From Flavobacteriales bacterium (lineage in GTDB: Bacteria; Bacteroidota; Bacteroidia; JACJYZ01): a DNA stretch of 64,000 nt. Below, piece by piece: positions 9,262-17,432 of the stretch (the stretch's first letter is position 1; each line of letters begins with the position of its first letter). The position numbers and the translations under genes were made by a program. The stretch lies in NCBI GenBank assembly GCA_020635855.1, contig JACJYZ010000004.1, forward strand, positions 620,001 through 684,000. The letters run 5' to 3'. The notes under the pieces are model-generated. The model was not told the DNA's origin. It did no database searches and saw only the letters and a list, made by a program, of their open reading frames with translations.

Positions 9262-10820
9262 GGATATGATGATAACAAGGTGTCGGCCAGCGCTTCTTCC
9301 GATGCACTCCATGGCCGCACGTATTTCGAAAATCCGGATGCTTCCAGTGCTTTGCCGGTGGTGATACCCATCACCACCACCCGATGGCGTTGAGGGTTCA
9401 GTTGGGCATGCCTGAAAAACATGTTCACGTTGGATGGACTGGTGAAAATAACGGCGTCAAATTCGGGAACAGACACATCGTTCCGGTCAAGTGTACGGTA
9501 TACCACCAGGTCGGTCACCTGGTCATCCGGGAAACATTTCTGTACGGTGCGCACACTGATATCCGATCCCGGGAAGAGCACATTGGCCTTGCCGGCAATG
9601 TTCCTGAAAGCTTCAGCCACCACGGTTGTATCGGAATGATCGCCGACAAAATCCACTTCCATTCCGAGCTGACGGATGGCTGACGCCGTAGCTTCTCCCA
9701 CGGCCGCGATCTTGGCTGCATGCGGATTGCCAACGGTACCCAGGAAATACTTCACCGCGTTCTTGGATGAGAAGAACAGCCAATCACTTGGGGGCACTTC
9801 CCTGACCTCAACCGGTTCGAAGCGGATGAATGATTCACCTGTTACGGTACACCCGGCCGCTTCCAGCAGGCGTCGCAGCAGCGAGTCATTGTCGAGTTCG
9901 CGGGTAACCAACACCCGCAGGTTTTGTTTTGTTTGAAGTCTGTTCAGTATGTCTTCCGCGAGTCCGTCCGTGGAAGATGCTTCCACATACGTGCGTTGCG
10001 GGGTCGCATCTACCTGTTCGGAAAGGGATGCCCACACATGATACCGGTTTTCTTTCTTTTCGCAGTAGACGCCCAGGGGAAGTCTGCAACCGCCATTCAG
10101 CATGCGCAGCACCTTGCGTTCCACACCGATGCATGCAGCTACTTCGGGTTGATTGAGTTGGCCGATGAGGGCAACTGCTTCGGCATCATCCGAACGCACC
10201 TGGAAGGCCAATACGCCCTGGGCGGGTGGTGGGATGAAATGACGGGGATCCAGCACTTCCACATGAAGGCCGGTGAGGTCGAGGTTGAGCCGGTCTACAC
10301 CTGCACGTGCCAGCAGGATCGCGTCATAGCCACCGTCTCTGAGTTTCTGTACGCGCGTGGGTACATTTCCGCGCAGGTCCCGGATCTCCAGGTCGGGGCG
10401 AAAGAGAAGGGCTTGATTTTTTCGGCGGGCGGAAGATGTCCCCAGGATGGCATTTTCGGGAAGTCCGAGTGGGCGGGACGGATCGTATTTTTCTTTCCGG
10501 ATCAGCAGCAACTCCGCCGGGTTCTCCCGGTAGGAAACGGCGGCGATGGCGAGACCTTCCACCGGGGCAGTTTCCAGGTCTTTATGGGAGTGAACGGCAA
10601 TGTCGATGTGTTGCTGCAACAGGGCCTCTTCAATTTCCTTGGTGAAGAAACCTTTTCCTTCCAGCTTGTCGAAACTCAGGTGCTGGATCTGGTCGCCTTG
10701 GGTTTTGATGATTTTGATCTCGGATGCAGCGCCCAGTTTCTTCAACTGATCCTGGAGGAAGCGTGCCTGCCAGAGGGCCAGATCGCTGCCCCTTGATCCG
10801 ATGACCCAGGTCTTACTCAT
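9258..10820 (-). CDS. hemC-hemD: Fused hydroxymethylbilane synthase and uroporphyrinogen-III synthase
   Basis: One uninterrupted 520-residue frame carries two successive haem enzymes. Residues 1 to about 298 are HemC (porphobilinogen deaminase): start IGSRGSDLALWQA, catalytic Asp81 in HSHKDLE, substrate-binding arginines in GTSSARRKNQ and LRGNVPTRVQKL, and cofactor cysteine Cys245 in LNGGCRLPLG. Residues about 300-520 are HemD: LRVLVTREL, WLFFSSKNAVKYF, VGEATASAIRQLG, VIFTSPSNVNMFF and VVVMGITTGKAL. The combined reaction converts four porphobilinogens to uroporphyrinogen III without releasing hydroxymethylbilane to a separate protein. The stop overlaps the hemB start by ATGA; hemA ends 57 nt upstream. 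Confidence 0.92.
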   Translation of the reverse strand: MSKTWVIGSRGSDLALWQARFLQDQLKKLGAASEIKIIKTQGDQIQHLSFDKLEGKGFFTKEIEEALLQQHIDIAVHSHKDLETAPVEGLAIAAVSYRENPAELLLIRKEKYDPSRPLGLPENAILGTSSARRKNQALLFRPDLEIRDLRGNVPTRVQKLRDGGYDAILLARAGVDRLNLDLTGLHVEVLDPRHFIPPPAQGVLAFQVRSDDAEAVALIGQLNQPEVAACIGVERKVLRMLNGGCRLPLGVYCEKKENRYHVWASLSEQVDATPQRTYVEASSTDGLAEDILNRLQTKQNLRVLVTRELDNDSLLRRLLEAAGCTVTGESFIRFEPVEVREVPPSDWLFFSSKNAVKYFLGTVGNPHAAKIAAVGEATASAIRQLGMEVDFVGDHSDTTVVAEAFRNIAGKANVLFPGSDISVRTVQKCFPDDQVTDLVVYRTLDRNDVSVPEFDAVIFTSPSNVNMFFRHAQLNPQRHRVVVMGITTGKALEASGFSKYVRPWSASEEALADTLLSSYP

Positions 10821-10877
10821 GATCGATCTGAACCCGGGTGGGAAGAAATGCTATGGGGGTAAACGGCAATGGACGGG

Positions 10878-12107
10878 TTATGCTTCATTGCCCAAAATAA
10901 TTTCCCTGGCCATCTTCATGGGTACGCTGATATACTTTTTCTCCATGTATGCCAGCATGCGATCCACAATCTCACGGGATTGTTCATCCAGGGATTCGAG
11001 TTCACGGGCGAACACATTCTTCATGGCATTCTCCCTGATCTCCTTCACTTTTTCGGGTACCTGTTGCATGGCCAGTTCCACGCGGCGACCGCGCAGCAAC
11101 TGGAGGAATGCGCTCATTTCTTCATCCACGATGCGGTAGCAGTTCTTGAGTTCCTTTTCGCGCTCGGCGAGGTTTTCCGCTGCCACGGTTTTGAGGTGAT
11201 GCACCTGGATAAAGGATGTATTGAAACGGGTATTGATGACCGGGTCCACATCATGGGGGATGGCCAGGTCGATGATGATCTTCGGATCGGATTCACCCTG
11301 CAGCAGGTTTCTATACACCGGTTCGGTCACGACAGGGTCAGCGGCACCGGTGCAGGTGATCATCACGTCGAAGCCACCCTTATAGTCTTTAAGTGTGCTG
11401 AGTTCATGTGCTTCACCTTGCAACATTTCAGCAAGGATTTGGGCGTTGGAGAGGGTGCGGTTGAACACCACGAAATTGCGGAAGCCGTGTTTGTTCAGGT
11501 AACGCACCATGGTACCGATGGTTTGTCCGGCACCGATGATGAGGAACCGCGCATTGTCGGCAAGTTTGAACTCTCTGAGTCTGCGGTATGCGAGTGACAC
11601 CACGGACACCGGCCTGTCGGCGATATGGGTTTCGGTGTACACACGCTTTGCGGTTTGGATGGCATGCTGCGCCACCAGGCGGAGGAGGTCTCCGGTGAGA
11701 CCCATGTCCCGGCACTTTTCATACGACTGGCGCACCTGGGTGATGATTTCACGCTCACCCACCACCATGGAATCGAGGGATGCGGTGACATGGAAGATGT
11801 GTTGCAATGCCTCATGTTCCTGCCAGACGGATGCTTTCTCAACCGCATCGTTCAGCCATTGTTCCGGCCATTCGGGCTGGAGGGCCCGGAAGAAGCGTTT
11901 CAGGTAGTCATCATTCACTTCGTCATCACCGGCCACCAGAAATTCAACCCGGTTGCAGGTAGACAGGTACATGATTTCCGATAGAGACAGGGCTTGCTTC
12001 AAGGCAGACAAACGGCTTTGCCATTCCTCATCGGGAATGTGCAACCTGCCTACTTCCTCAAGTGTAGCTGTTTTGTGGGTAAGTGCAATGATCTTGAATC
12101 TCTTCAT
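10878..12107 (-). CDS. hemA: Glutamyl-tRNA reductase
   Basis: First committed step of C5-pathway haem synthesis: NADPH reduction of Glu-tRNA(Glu) to glutamate-1-semialdehyde. 409 residues from ATG 12107 (an upstream GTG gives a 15-residue extension without homologous look). The catalytic cysteine Cys51 lies in YLSTCNRVEF; SMVVGEREIITQVR is the conserved substrate-site helix; the nucleotide-binding loop is FLIIGAGQTIGTMV; the C-terminal dimerisation helix follows. Leads the haem cluster hemA-hemCD-hemB; hemL and hemE are not in the window. Confidence 0.95.
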   Translation of the reverse strand: MKRFKIIALTHKTATLEEVGRLHIPDEEWQSRLSALKQALSLSEIMYLSTCNRVEFLVAGDDEVNDDYLKRFFRALQPEWPEQWLNDAVEKASVWQEHEALQHIFHVTASLDSMVVGEREIITQVRQSYEKCRDMGLTGDLLRLVAQHAIQTAKRVYTETHIADRPVSVVSLAYRRLREFKLADNARFLIIGAGQTIGTMVRYLNKHGFRNFVVFNRTLSNAQILAEMLQGEAHELSTLKDYKGGFDVMITCTGAADPVVTEPVYRNLLQGESDPKIIIDLAIPHDVDPVINTRFNTSFIQVHHLKTVAAENLAEREKELKNCYRIVDEEMSAFLQLLRGRRVELAMQQVPEKVKEIRENAMKNVFARELESLDEQSREIVDRMLAYMEKKYISVPMKMAREIILGNEA

Positions 12108-12214
12108 TCCGGCTTCTCTTCCAATGACACAAAAATGCAGCACACGGCGCACTCAATTGTCATGGAATTGTCATAATACCGGCCTTACGTACTGATTTTC
12201 ATCAGTAAATGAGA

Positions 12215-13786
12215 TCAGTTGCCACCACCCGGAACGATGGCCACACGGGTCACCTGACTGCCTTGTGCACTGCGAAGCACACCGAGATAGATGCCGGGAG
12301 GCAGGTGGTTGCCCTGCTCGTCATGTCCGTTCCAGGGCAGTACGTGGTGCCCGGCTTTCAGTCCTGAAAAGCGCCAGCTTCGTACCCTTTTGCCGTCCAC
12401 GGTATATACATCGAGTGTGTGGTCTCCGGTGTGAACGGCGTCGAACTCCCATCTCACATTACCTGAACTCGGGTTGGGGAACGCCTGGAGCGTACCGGTC
12501 CGCTCCGGCTGATCGGGTGCAACTGCCGTTGGAATATCAAGCAGGGAATCCAGGTCGAGGTACTCGTCACCGGCCTGGTAGAGCAGGTAGTGGAAATACA
12601 CCAGGAACATTTCATCCGTGGTGGCTTCACCTGCTGTCACCAGCTTGGGCGGGTTGCTTGGGTTGTGGGGGTTAGCCGTGGTGTTGTCATAGTGTGCGTT
12701 CGCATACATTTTGCTGCCGGCCGGAAGTTTCACGATCTTCTTGAAGTTGTAGAAACCCTGCCAGTCGAAGTCCCAGTCGGGAATGCGGGAGAAGGGGATG
12801 GTATCGTTTTGTCCATCCACCGCATACGACTCGATGCGGGTACCGATGAGGTGCATGTGGGGAAAAACGGACAACACGGAAAAGTTGTAAGGGATGGTAG
12901 AACTTCCGGAAGGGTACTGGGCGGTATAATCTTTTTCCGTGTTGGCGGGAATGAAGAGGGTCCAGTTTTGCAGGATGGCATCTGCGCTTACTTCCCTGAC
13001 ATTGGTTTCGTTCTCGGGGTAGAAGAAGAAGTTCACGGCTGTTTCGTCCATCATGCCCTGGGTGCCGGCGGGGTAGTGGATCTGTAACAGGATCACAGCA
13101 CCGGCGGGGAGGGTCATGCCCATTTTCACAGAAGTTCCATGGGGGAAGATGGTAGGACCTGCACCGGGCGTATATCCGGTCATTAGTTTCAGGCCTTGTG
13201 TTTTGCAGGATGAATCCACCGGTGCACTGCTGCTGTCTCCCACGTACACCAGCACGTGGTGTACGATTTCCCGGTTGCCAGGGAGTATTTCTATGGCTTG
13301 TACCTTCCGGTCAACGGGCAGCTGGGTGGCCAGGTAAAAGCATTTGTATTCGTCGGTGGTGCTGGCCTGGCTGGTGTACTTCGGGATTTTGAGTTGCAGA
13401 TCGGGTGTACCGAGTACAGAGCCGTCGGGATAATCCGGCAGTGGCGGGAGTTTGGTGGTATCGCCTTCCGGTGTGCCGTTGTCGATCCAGCTGATCAGGT
13501 CGTTTTTTTCCTGGGGTGTCAGCAGGCGCTCGTGTGCATATCGCTGAAAAGTGGTGTCGGGTGGCCAGGGCGGCATCTCACCTTTTTCCACTGCGTTTTT
13601 GATGGAAGCTGCATACCCGACAGCATCGTCGTAGGTCACCAGGGGAAAAGGAGCAATGTTCCCGTCGCGGTGGCAAGACGTACAGTTGTCGTAGAGGATG
13701 GGAGCGATGTCTTCGCTGAATGTCACCTGGGCGATGGCGGGAAGTCCCAGCAGGCACCCAAGGAGCAGGGGTAGCATTTTTTTCAT
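12215..13786 (-). CDS. Secreted cytochrome c / copper type II monooxygenase-like protein with T9SS sorting domain
   Basis: 523 residues with signal peptide (cleavage near AIAQ, residue 20). Residues 21-110 hold a haem c-binding motif Cys35-Thr-Ser-Cys-His39 (YDNCTSCHRDG), with MPPWPP nearby. Residues about 130-410 resemble the two halves of PHM/dopamine-beta-monooxygenase-like copper enzymes: His176-His177 in REIVHHVLVYVG, His237 in LLQIHYPAG, His310/His312 in FPHMHLIG, His365 in ANAHYDNT and Met393 in ATTDEMFLVYF as candidate copper ligands. Residues about 430-523 are a type A T9SS sorting domain (LQAFPNPSSGNVRW; GIYLGVLRSAQG). It is therefore likely exported by the Por system. Substrate unknown; domain assignment by motif only. 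Confidence 0.75.
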   Translation of the reverse strand: MKKMLPLLLGCLLGLPAIAQVTFSEDIAPILYDNCTSCHRDGNIAPFPLVTYDDAVGYAASIKNAVEKGEMPPWPPDTTFQRYAHERLLTPQEKNDLISWIDNGTPEGDTTKLPPLPDYPDGSVLGTPDLQLKIPKYTSQASTTDEYKCFYLATQLPVDRKVQAIEILPGNREIVHHVLVYVGDSSSAPVDSSCKTQGLKLMTGYTPGAGPTIFPHGTSVKMGMTLPAGAVILLQIHYPAGTQGMMDETAVNFFFYPENETNVREVSADAILQNWTLFIPANTEKDYTAQYPSGSSTIPYNFSVLSVFPHMHLIGTRIESYAVDGQNDTIPFSRIPDWDFDWQGFYNFKKIVKLPAGSKMYANAHYDNTTANPHNPSNPPKLVTAGEATTDEMFLVYFHYLLYQAGDEYLDLDSLLDIPTAVAPDQPERTGTLQAFPNPSSGNVRWEFDAVHTGDHTLDVYTVDGKRVRSWRFSGLKAGHHVLPWNGHDEQGNHLPPGIYLGVLRSAQGSQVTRVAIVPGGGN

Positions 13787-13845
13787 GAAAGGAGGATTAC
13801 GTGATGCATATTCCTAAGATAGGCAATGGCAATGATGGCCGCAAA

Positions 13846-13873
13846 AAATAAGGGGGGATCGTACAATCCCCCC
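13846..13873 (-). terminator. Rho-independent terminator
   Basis: A G6AT / ATC6 hairpin spans 13852-13873. Read on the reverse strand it is followed by a T-rich run (TTATTTTTTG), as expected for the terminator of the His-rich protein gene ending at 13881. Confidence 0.75.
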
Positions 13874-13880
13874 TGCATGG

Positions 13881-14561
13881 TTAATTCATCTTGGGTGCGG
13901 CCGGCTGGTAGTTGACCGGGTATTTCTTTTTGATCTCTTCATGGATTTCGTTGACCTTTTGCACTTCGTTCTCCACTTCCACCTTCACCTCTTTTTTCAG
14001 GTCCACGTTCTTCAACTTTTCGGGTACGTTCTCCTCTTCTTTCCAAACCTTGGGGTTCTTCGGGTCTTTTTCCACATACACCTTTTTTTCATTGTCATAA
14101 TAGGTTTCATACTTGGGGAAGTACACAAAGCGGCGGCGGTAACCGTGTGCGGGCGCCCAAGCCGGGGGACCGTGTGTTTTGGCCTTTGCTTGTCCGTGTC
14201 CATGGCCATTTCCATGGCCGGGATGGTTGTCTTTGTCGTGGTGATGTTCTCCATCGGGATGATGGTCTTCTTCTTTTTCCTTCATTTCCGGTTTCTTCGG
14301 CTCAGGCTTGTTTGTTTCCGGCTTGTTCGATTCGGGTTTGTTGGTCTCCGGCGCCGGCTTCATTTGCGGTTGTTTTTTCTCAGGTTTTTTTTCTTCGGTC
14401 TGAGGAGATGGCGTAGCTGTTCCGGGTGTCATCTCCGGCTTGGGTAACGACTTTTTATCGATGTCTTTTCCGGGCTTGTTGCTGCTCTGGGCAAAGGCCG
14501 GTTGTACCAGCAGGCTCAGGCCTAAACAGGCCACTGACAAAAGGATGTGTGTCTTTTTCAT
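13881..14561 (-). CDS. Exported Lys/Pro- and His-rich protein of unknown function
   Basis: 226 residues from ATG 14561, which opens a clean signal peptide (MKKTHILLSVACLGLSLLVQ, cleavage near AFAQ). Residues about 25-95 are low-complexity, with repeats of ETNKPE/ESNKPE. Residues about 97-135 are strongly His-rich (HHPDGEHHHDKDNHPGHG, then GHGHGQ), a plausible metal-binding segment. A conserved-looking module PPAWAPAHGYRRRFVYFPKY follows, seen in many small exported Bacteroidota proteins, then a charged coiled-coil-like tail (KKEVKVEVENEVQKVNEIHE). Longer upstream starts lack a signal peptide. No function can be assigned. Divergent from the RnfD-like gene at 14693. Confidence 0.7.
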   Translation of the reverse strand: MKKTHILLSVACLGLSLLVQPAFAQSSNKPGKDIDKKSLPKPEMTPGTATPSPQTEEKKPEKKQPQMKPAPETNKPESNKPETNKPEPKKPEMKEKEEDHHPDGEHHHDKDNHPGHGNGHGHGQAKAKTHGPPAWAPAHGYRRRFVYFPKYETYYDNEKKVYVEKDPKNPKVWKEEENVPEKLKNVDLKKEVKVEVENEVQKVNEIHEEIKKKYPVNYQPAAPKMN

Positions 14562-14692
14562 GGGATCAATTTTTTTCAATATCTGCAAAATCAACGCCAA
14601 AAAAAAACAGCACCTGAAAAGGGCCTTGCGAAAAATTTTGTGGAATCCTGAAAACGGCTGCATCCCAATGGCAGAACCAAGATGCAAATCGT

Positions 14693-15514
14693 ATGAAAAG
14701 CCCAGTCGCAGTTCTTCGTCTTCCCCCCGATATCCTCCCCACCGATGCCCGCCATGTGCAGATCTTTTGCCAAAGCCTTTTCCTGCTGGTGGGCATCGGG
14801 TGGCTGGGGTGGCAGGTGCATGCATTTCATTTTGCACTCACCTTTGCTGCCTGCCTGTTCTTCCAGCATGCCATTGAAAAGCGGTTCGTTGCGAAGCCGG
14901 GATCGTGGAAGAGTGCGACCATTTCCGCACTTAGCCTGTGTCTGATGATGAAAGCCAATGCCTGGTGGGCGGTGGTACTGTGTGCCTTGTTCACCATCGG
15001 GAGCAAGTTCTTCATCCGGTACAAGGGACGGCATGTTTTCAATCCCACCAACTTCGGCATCATGGTCACCCTGTTGCTGACGGGCGAAGTGTGGGTATCG
15101 CCGGGCAGGTGGGGCAGCGCCCTGTTCTTCCTGATCCTGTTAGGCGCCCTCAGTGCAGCGGTACTATTCAGGGTCGGTCGGATGGAAACCGCTTTGTCTT
15201 TCCTGGGTACGTTCGCCGCCTTGCATTTCGCGAGAAGCATCCTGTACCAGGGATGGCCGGCCGATTACTTCATCCATCAACTCAGCAGCGGCACCCTGTT
15301 GCTGTTTACCTTCTTCATGATCACCGACCCGATGACCACGCCTGTGCACCCCAAAGCCCGCATCATCTGGGCAGCGTTGACAGGTACACTGGCCTTCTAC
15401 CTCTCCACCATATATTACGTCCATACCGCTCCCTTGTGGGCATTGCTGGTGATGTCGCCGTTCACCCTTCTGTTCAATCACTTCTTCCGTCATGAGCGCT
15501 TTCAATGGCGGTAA
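14693..15514 (+). CDS. Stand-alone RnfD/NqrB-family membrane protein
   Basis: 273 residues, about eight hydrophobic segments. Family motifs: HVFNPTNFGIM (residues 114-124) and SSGTLLLFTFFMITDPMTTP (198-217) followed by VHPKARIIW, characteristic of NqrB/RnfD/RnfE-like proteins. The SGAT motif that carries covalent FMN in true NqrB/RnfD is not visible, and no other rnf or nqr genes are present, so this is a solitary relative rather than part of a Na+/H+-pumping complex. It ends 44 nt before a DUF2330 gene on the same strand; the pair probably forms one transcript. Confidence 0.75.
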   Translation: MKSPVAVLRLPPDILPTDARHVQIFCQSLFLLVGIGWLGWQVHAFHFALTFAACLFFQHAIEKRFVAKPGSWKSATISALSLCLMMKANAWWAVVLCALFTIGSKFFIRYKGRHVFNPTNFGIMVTLLLTGEVWVSPGRWGSALFFLILLGALSAAVLFRVGRMETALSFLGTFAALHFARSILYQGWPADYFIHQLSSGTLLLFTFFMITDPMTTPVHPKARIIWAALTGTLAFYLSTIYYVHTAPLWALLVMSPFTLLFNHFFRHERFQWR

Positions 15515-15558
15515 TCCTAGCATCATTCAGATCATTTCCAACATCTAAATCCAAACCC

Positions 15559-17058
15559 ATGAAAACCAAACTGCTCATCCTGATCATGCTGCTGGCGCCA
15601 GGCGCTCACGGTGTGATGGCCTTCTGCGGATTTTATGTCGCCAAGGCAGACGCAACCTTGTTCAACCAGAAATCGCAGGTCATCATCGTGCGCGACCAGA
15701 ACCGGACGGTCATCACCATGTCCAGCGACTTCAAAGGCGATGTCAAAGACTTCGCTATGGTGGTGCCGGTGCCCGAAGTGCTGTCGCGCGACAACATCCG
15801 CATCGCGAAATCAGAGATTTTCGACAAGCTGGATGCATACTCTGCGCCTCGCCTGGTGGAGTACTACGATGCAAATCCATGCATGCAATATCTCAAGGAT
15901 AAGTATGAAATGAGGTCGGCAGCGAATGCACCCATGGCAGTGATGGAAGCGGAAGAAGCCAACGGATACGGAGCTTACAAAGTCACCGTGGAAGCTTCTT
16001 ACACGGTGGGAGAATATGACATCCTCATTCTCTCGGCACAGGAATCGGGTGGACTGAAAGCCTGGCTCACCGACAACGGCTACAAGATCCCGGAGAATGC
16101 CGGCGAGATGCTGGACCCTTATATCAAGGACGGGTTGAAGTTTTTCGTGGTGAAAGTGAACCTGGAGGCACACAAAAAACAGGGATACGCCGAACTGCGC
16201 CCTATCCAGATCGCATTTTCATCCAACCGTTTCGGGCTGCCCATCCGCCTGGGCATGGCGAATGCCTCGGGCGACCAGGACCTGATCGTGTATGCCTTCA
16301 CGAGGAAAGGCAGGGTGGAGGTGGCGAACTACCGCACCGTGGAACTGCCCACCGACCGGAATGTGCCTGAGTTCGTGCAGCAGAAATTCGGCAATTTTTT
16401 CAAAGACCTGTTCAAACGCAGCTACGAAAAAGAAGGCGGCAAAGCGGCTTTTCTCGAGTATGCGTGGGACCTCAGCTCGAAGAATTTCGTGAAGTGCGAC
16501 CCTTGCTCCACCACGCCGCCCGAGTACACCGACCTGCGTGAAGCCGGCGTGTTCTGGGTGCAGAAGAACGCCAACAACGGATGGAACGGATCCGATTACC
16601 AGGGAGATGTATTCATCACCCGCCTGCATGTGCGCTACAACCGAAAGAACTTTCCGCAGGACCTCGCCTTCCAGACCACGCCCGACATGGAGCATTTCCA
16701 GGGACGCTATATCATCCAGCATGCGGTGAAGGAAGATCTCTCTTGCGACGACGCCCAGAAATACTACCAGGATGTAGCACAACGCAGGGAAAGGGAACTG
16801 CGGGAACTGGCATCACTTACCGGATGGAAGCCGTCGTCCTACGCGTCCTATGTAGACGAATACTCGCGGCGCATCGGTGACGATAACCGCTGGATAGGTG
16901 GAGATAACTTCATCGACAAGAACAGCCTGAATGTATCTGCCCAAAACGAAAGCGGCTGGATGGGTTGGTTCGCGAAAGCCATGATGGCTGTGCTCGCGTT
17001 TGTATTGCTGACCACCATAATTGCCGGAAGACGAAAAGAAGAGAGGGCACGCCGGTGA
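15559..17058 (+). CDS. DUF2330 domain protein, membrane-anchored
   Basis: 499 residues from ATG 15559 (opens the signal peptide MKTKLLILIMLLAPGAHGVM; the earlier in-frame start does not). DUF2330 signature after the signal: AFCGFYVAKADATLFNQKSQ, IIVRDQNRTVITMSSDFKGD and FAMVVPVPEVL. Most of the chain (about 22-465) would be periplasmic, with three cysteines in or near FVKCDPCSTTPPEY. A C-terminal membrane helix (AKAMMAVLAFVLLTTIIAG) ends in a basic tail, fixing the C-terminus inside. Adjacent to the RnfD-like gene; a joint redox or membrane-linked role is an inference from context only. Confidence 0.8.
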   Translation: MKTKLLILIMLLAPGAHGVMAFCGFYVAKADATLFNQKSQVIIVRDQNRTVITMSSDFKGDVKDFAMVVPVPEVLSRDNIRIAKSEIFDKLDAYSAPRLVEYYDANPCMQYLKDKYEMRSAANAPMAVMEAEEANGYGAYKVTVEASYTVGEYDILILSAQESGGLKAWLTDNGYKIPENAGEMLDPYIKDGLKFFVVKVNLEAHKKQGYAELRPIQIAFSSNRFGLPIRLGMANASGDQDLIVYAFTRKGRVEVANYRTVELPTDRNVPEFVQQKFGNFFKDLFKRSYEKEGGKAAFLEYAWDLSSKNFVKCDPCSTTPPEYTDLREAGVFWVQKNANNGWNGSDYQGDVFITRLHVRYNRKNFPQDLAFQTTPDMEHFQGRYIIQHAVKEDLSCDDAQKYYQDVAQRRERELRELASLTGWKPSSYASYVDEYSRRIGDDNRWIGGDNFIDKNSLNVSAQNESGWMGWFAKAMMAVLAFVLLTTIIAGRRKEERARR

Positions 17059-17101
17059 ATTGAAAAGTAGAAATTGAAAATGAGAATCGGGACGCTTTAT
17101 G

Positions 17102-17146
17102 CAGATGGCCATTCGGGAAATCTTATCTCCACGGAATGGCCATCTG
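17102..17146. repeat. Perfect 13-bp inverted repeat
   Basis: CAGATGGCCATTC (17102-17114) is exactly reverse-complemented at 17134-17146 (GAATGGCCATCTG), with a 19-nt loop. It begins 43 nt after the DUF2330 stop. It has no T-run, so it is not a standard intrinsic terminator, but it may act as a transcript 3' end. Confidence 0.6.
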
Positions 17147-17303
17147 TATGCAGGCGCGTCGGCGTGCCGGTATTCATTTCCGGGACAAATGATAATGAAT
17201 TCCTACATACGCAAGAACAAACATCACATTCGCCCCTTTGGTATGGATATACCACCTAACTTGAACTGGGGCGGGGATTGGTGCGCCCCGGGGTGATAAG
17301 TCG

Positions 17304-17335
17304 CCCTCCTTCGCTAAAGCTACGGCGGGCAAGCA
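17304..17335. repeat. Dispersed 32-bp intergenic repeat, copy 1
   Basis: CCCTCCTTCGC-n-GCTACGGCGGGCAAGCA. Matches the copy at 58023-58054 at 29 of 32 positions. The same word family (GCCGTAGC...GCGAAGGAGG on the other strand) is a common dispersed intergenic element in several bacterial groups; origin unknown. Lies in the 374-bp gene-free stretch 17059-17432. Confidence 0.7.
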
Positions 17336-17395
17336 AGTCGCGGGTTACGAGTTTCAAGTTGTACAGCCCCGGTTTGCATGACCATTTCTAGGAAG

Positions 17396-17430
17396 CCAAC
17401 CACAAACCACAAACTAGAAACTACAAACTC
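17396..17430. repeat. Short low-complexity direct repeat (CACAAACTA-like)
   Basis: Degenerate repeats of the form ACCACAAA / CTAGAAA / CTACAAACT directly before the stop codon of the gene at 17433. No coding potential. The rest of 17147-17395 holds only repeat copy 17304-17335 and no recognisable gene. Confidence 0.45.
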
Positions 17431-17432
17431 AT

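Noticed and set aside
14693..15514. Part of a complete Rnf or Nqr complex
   Set aside because: No other rnf/nqr subunits lie in the neighbourhood and the flavin-attachment motif is not visible.
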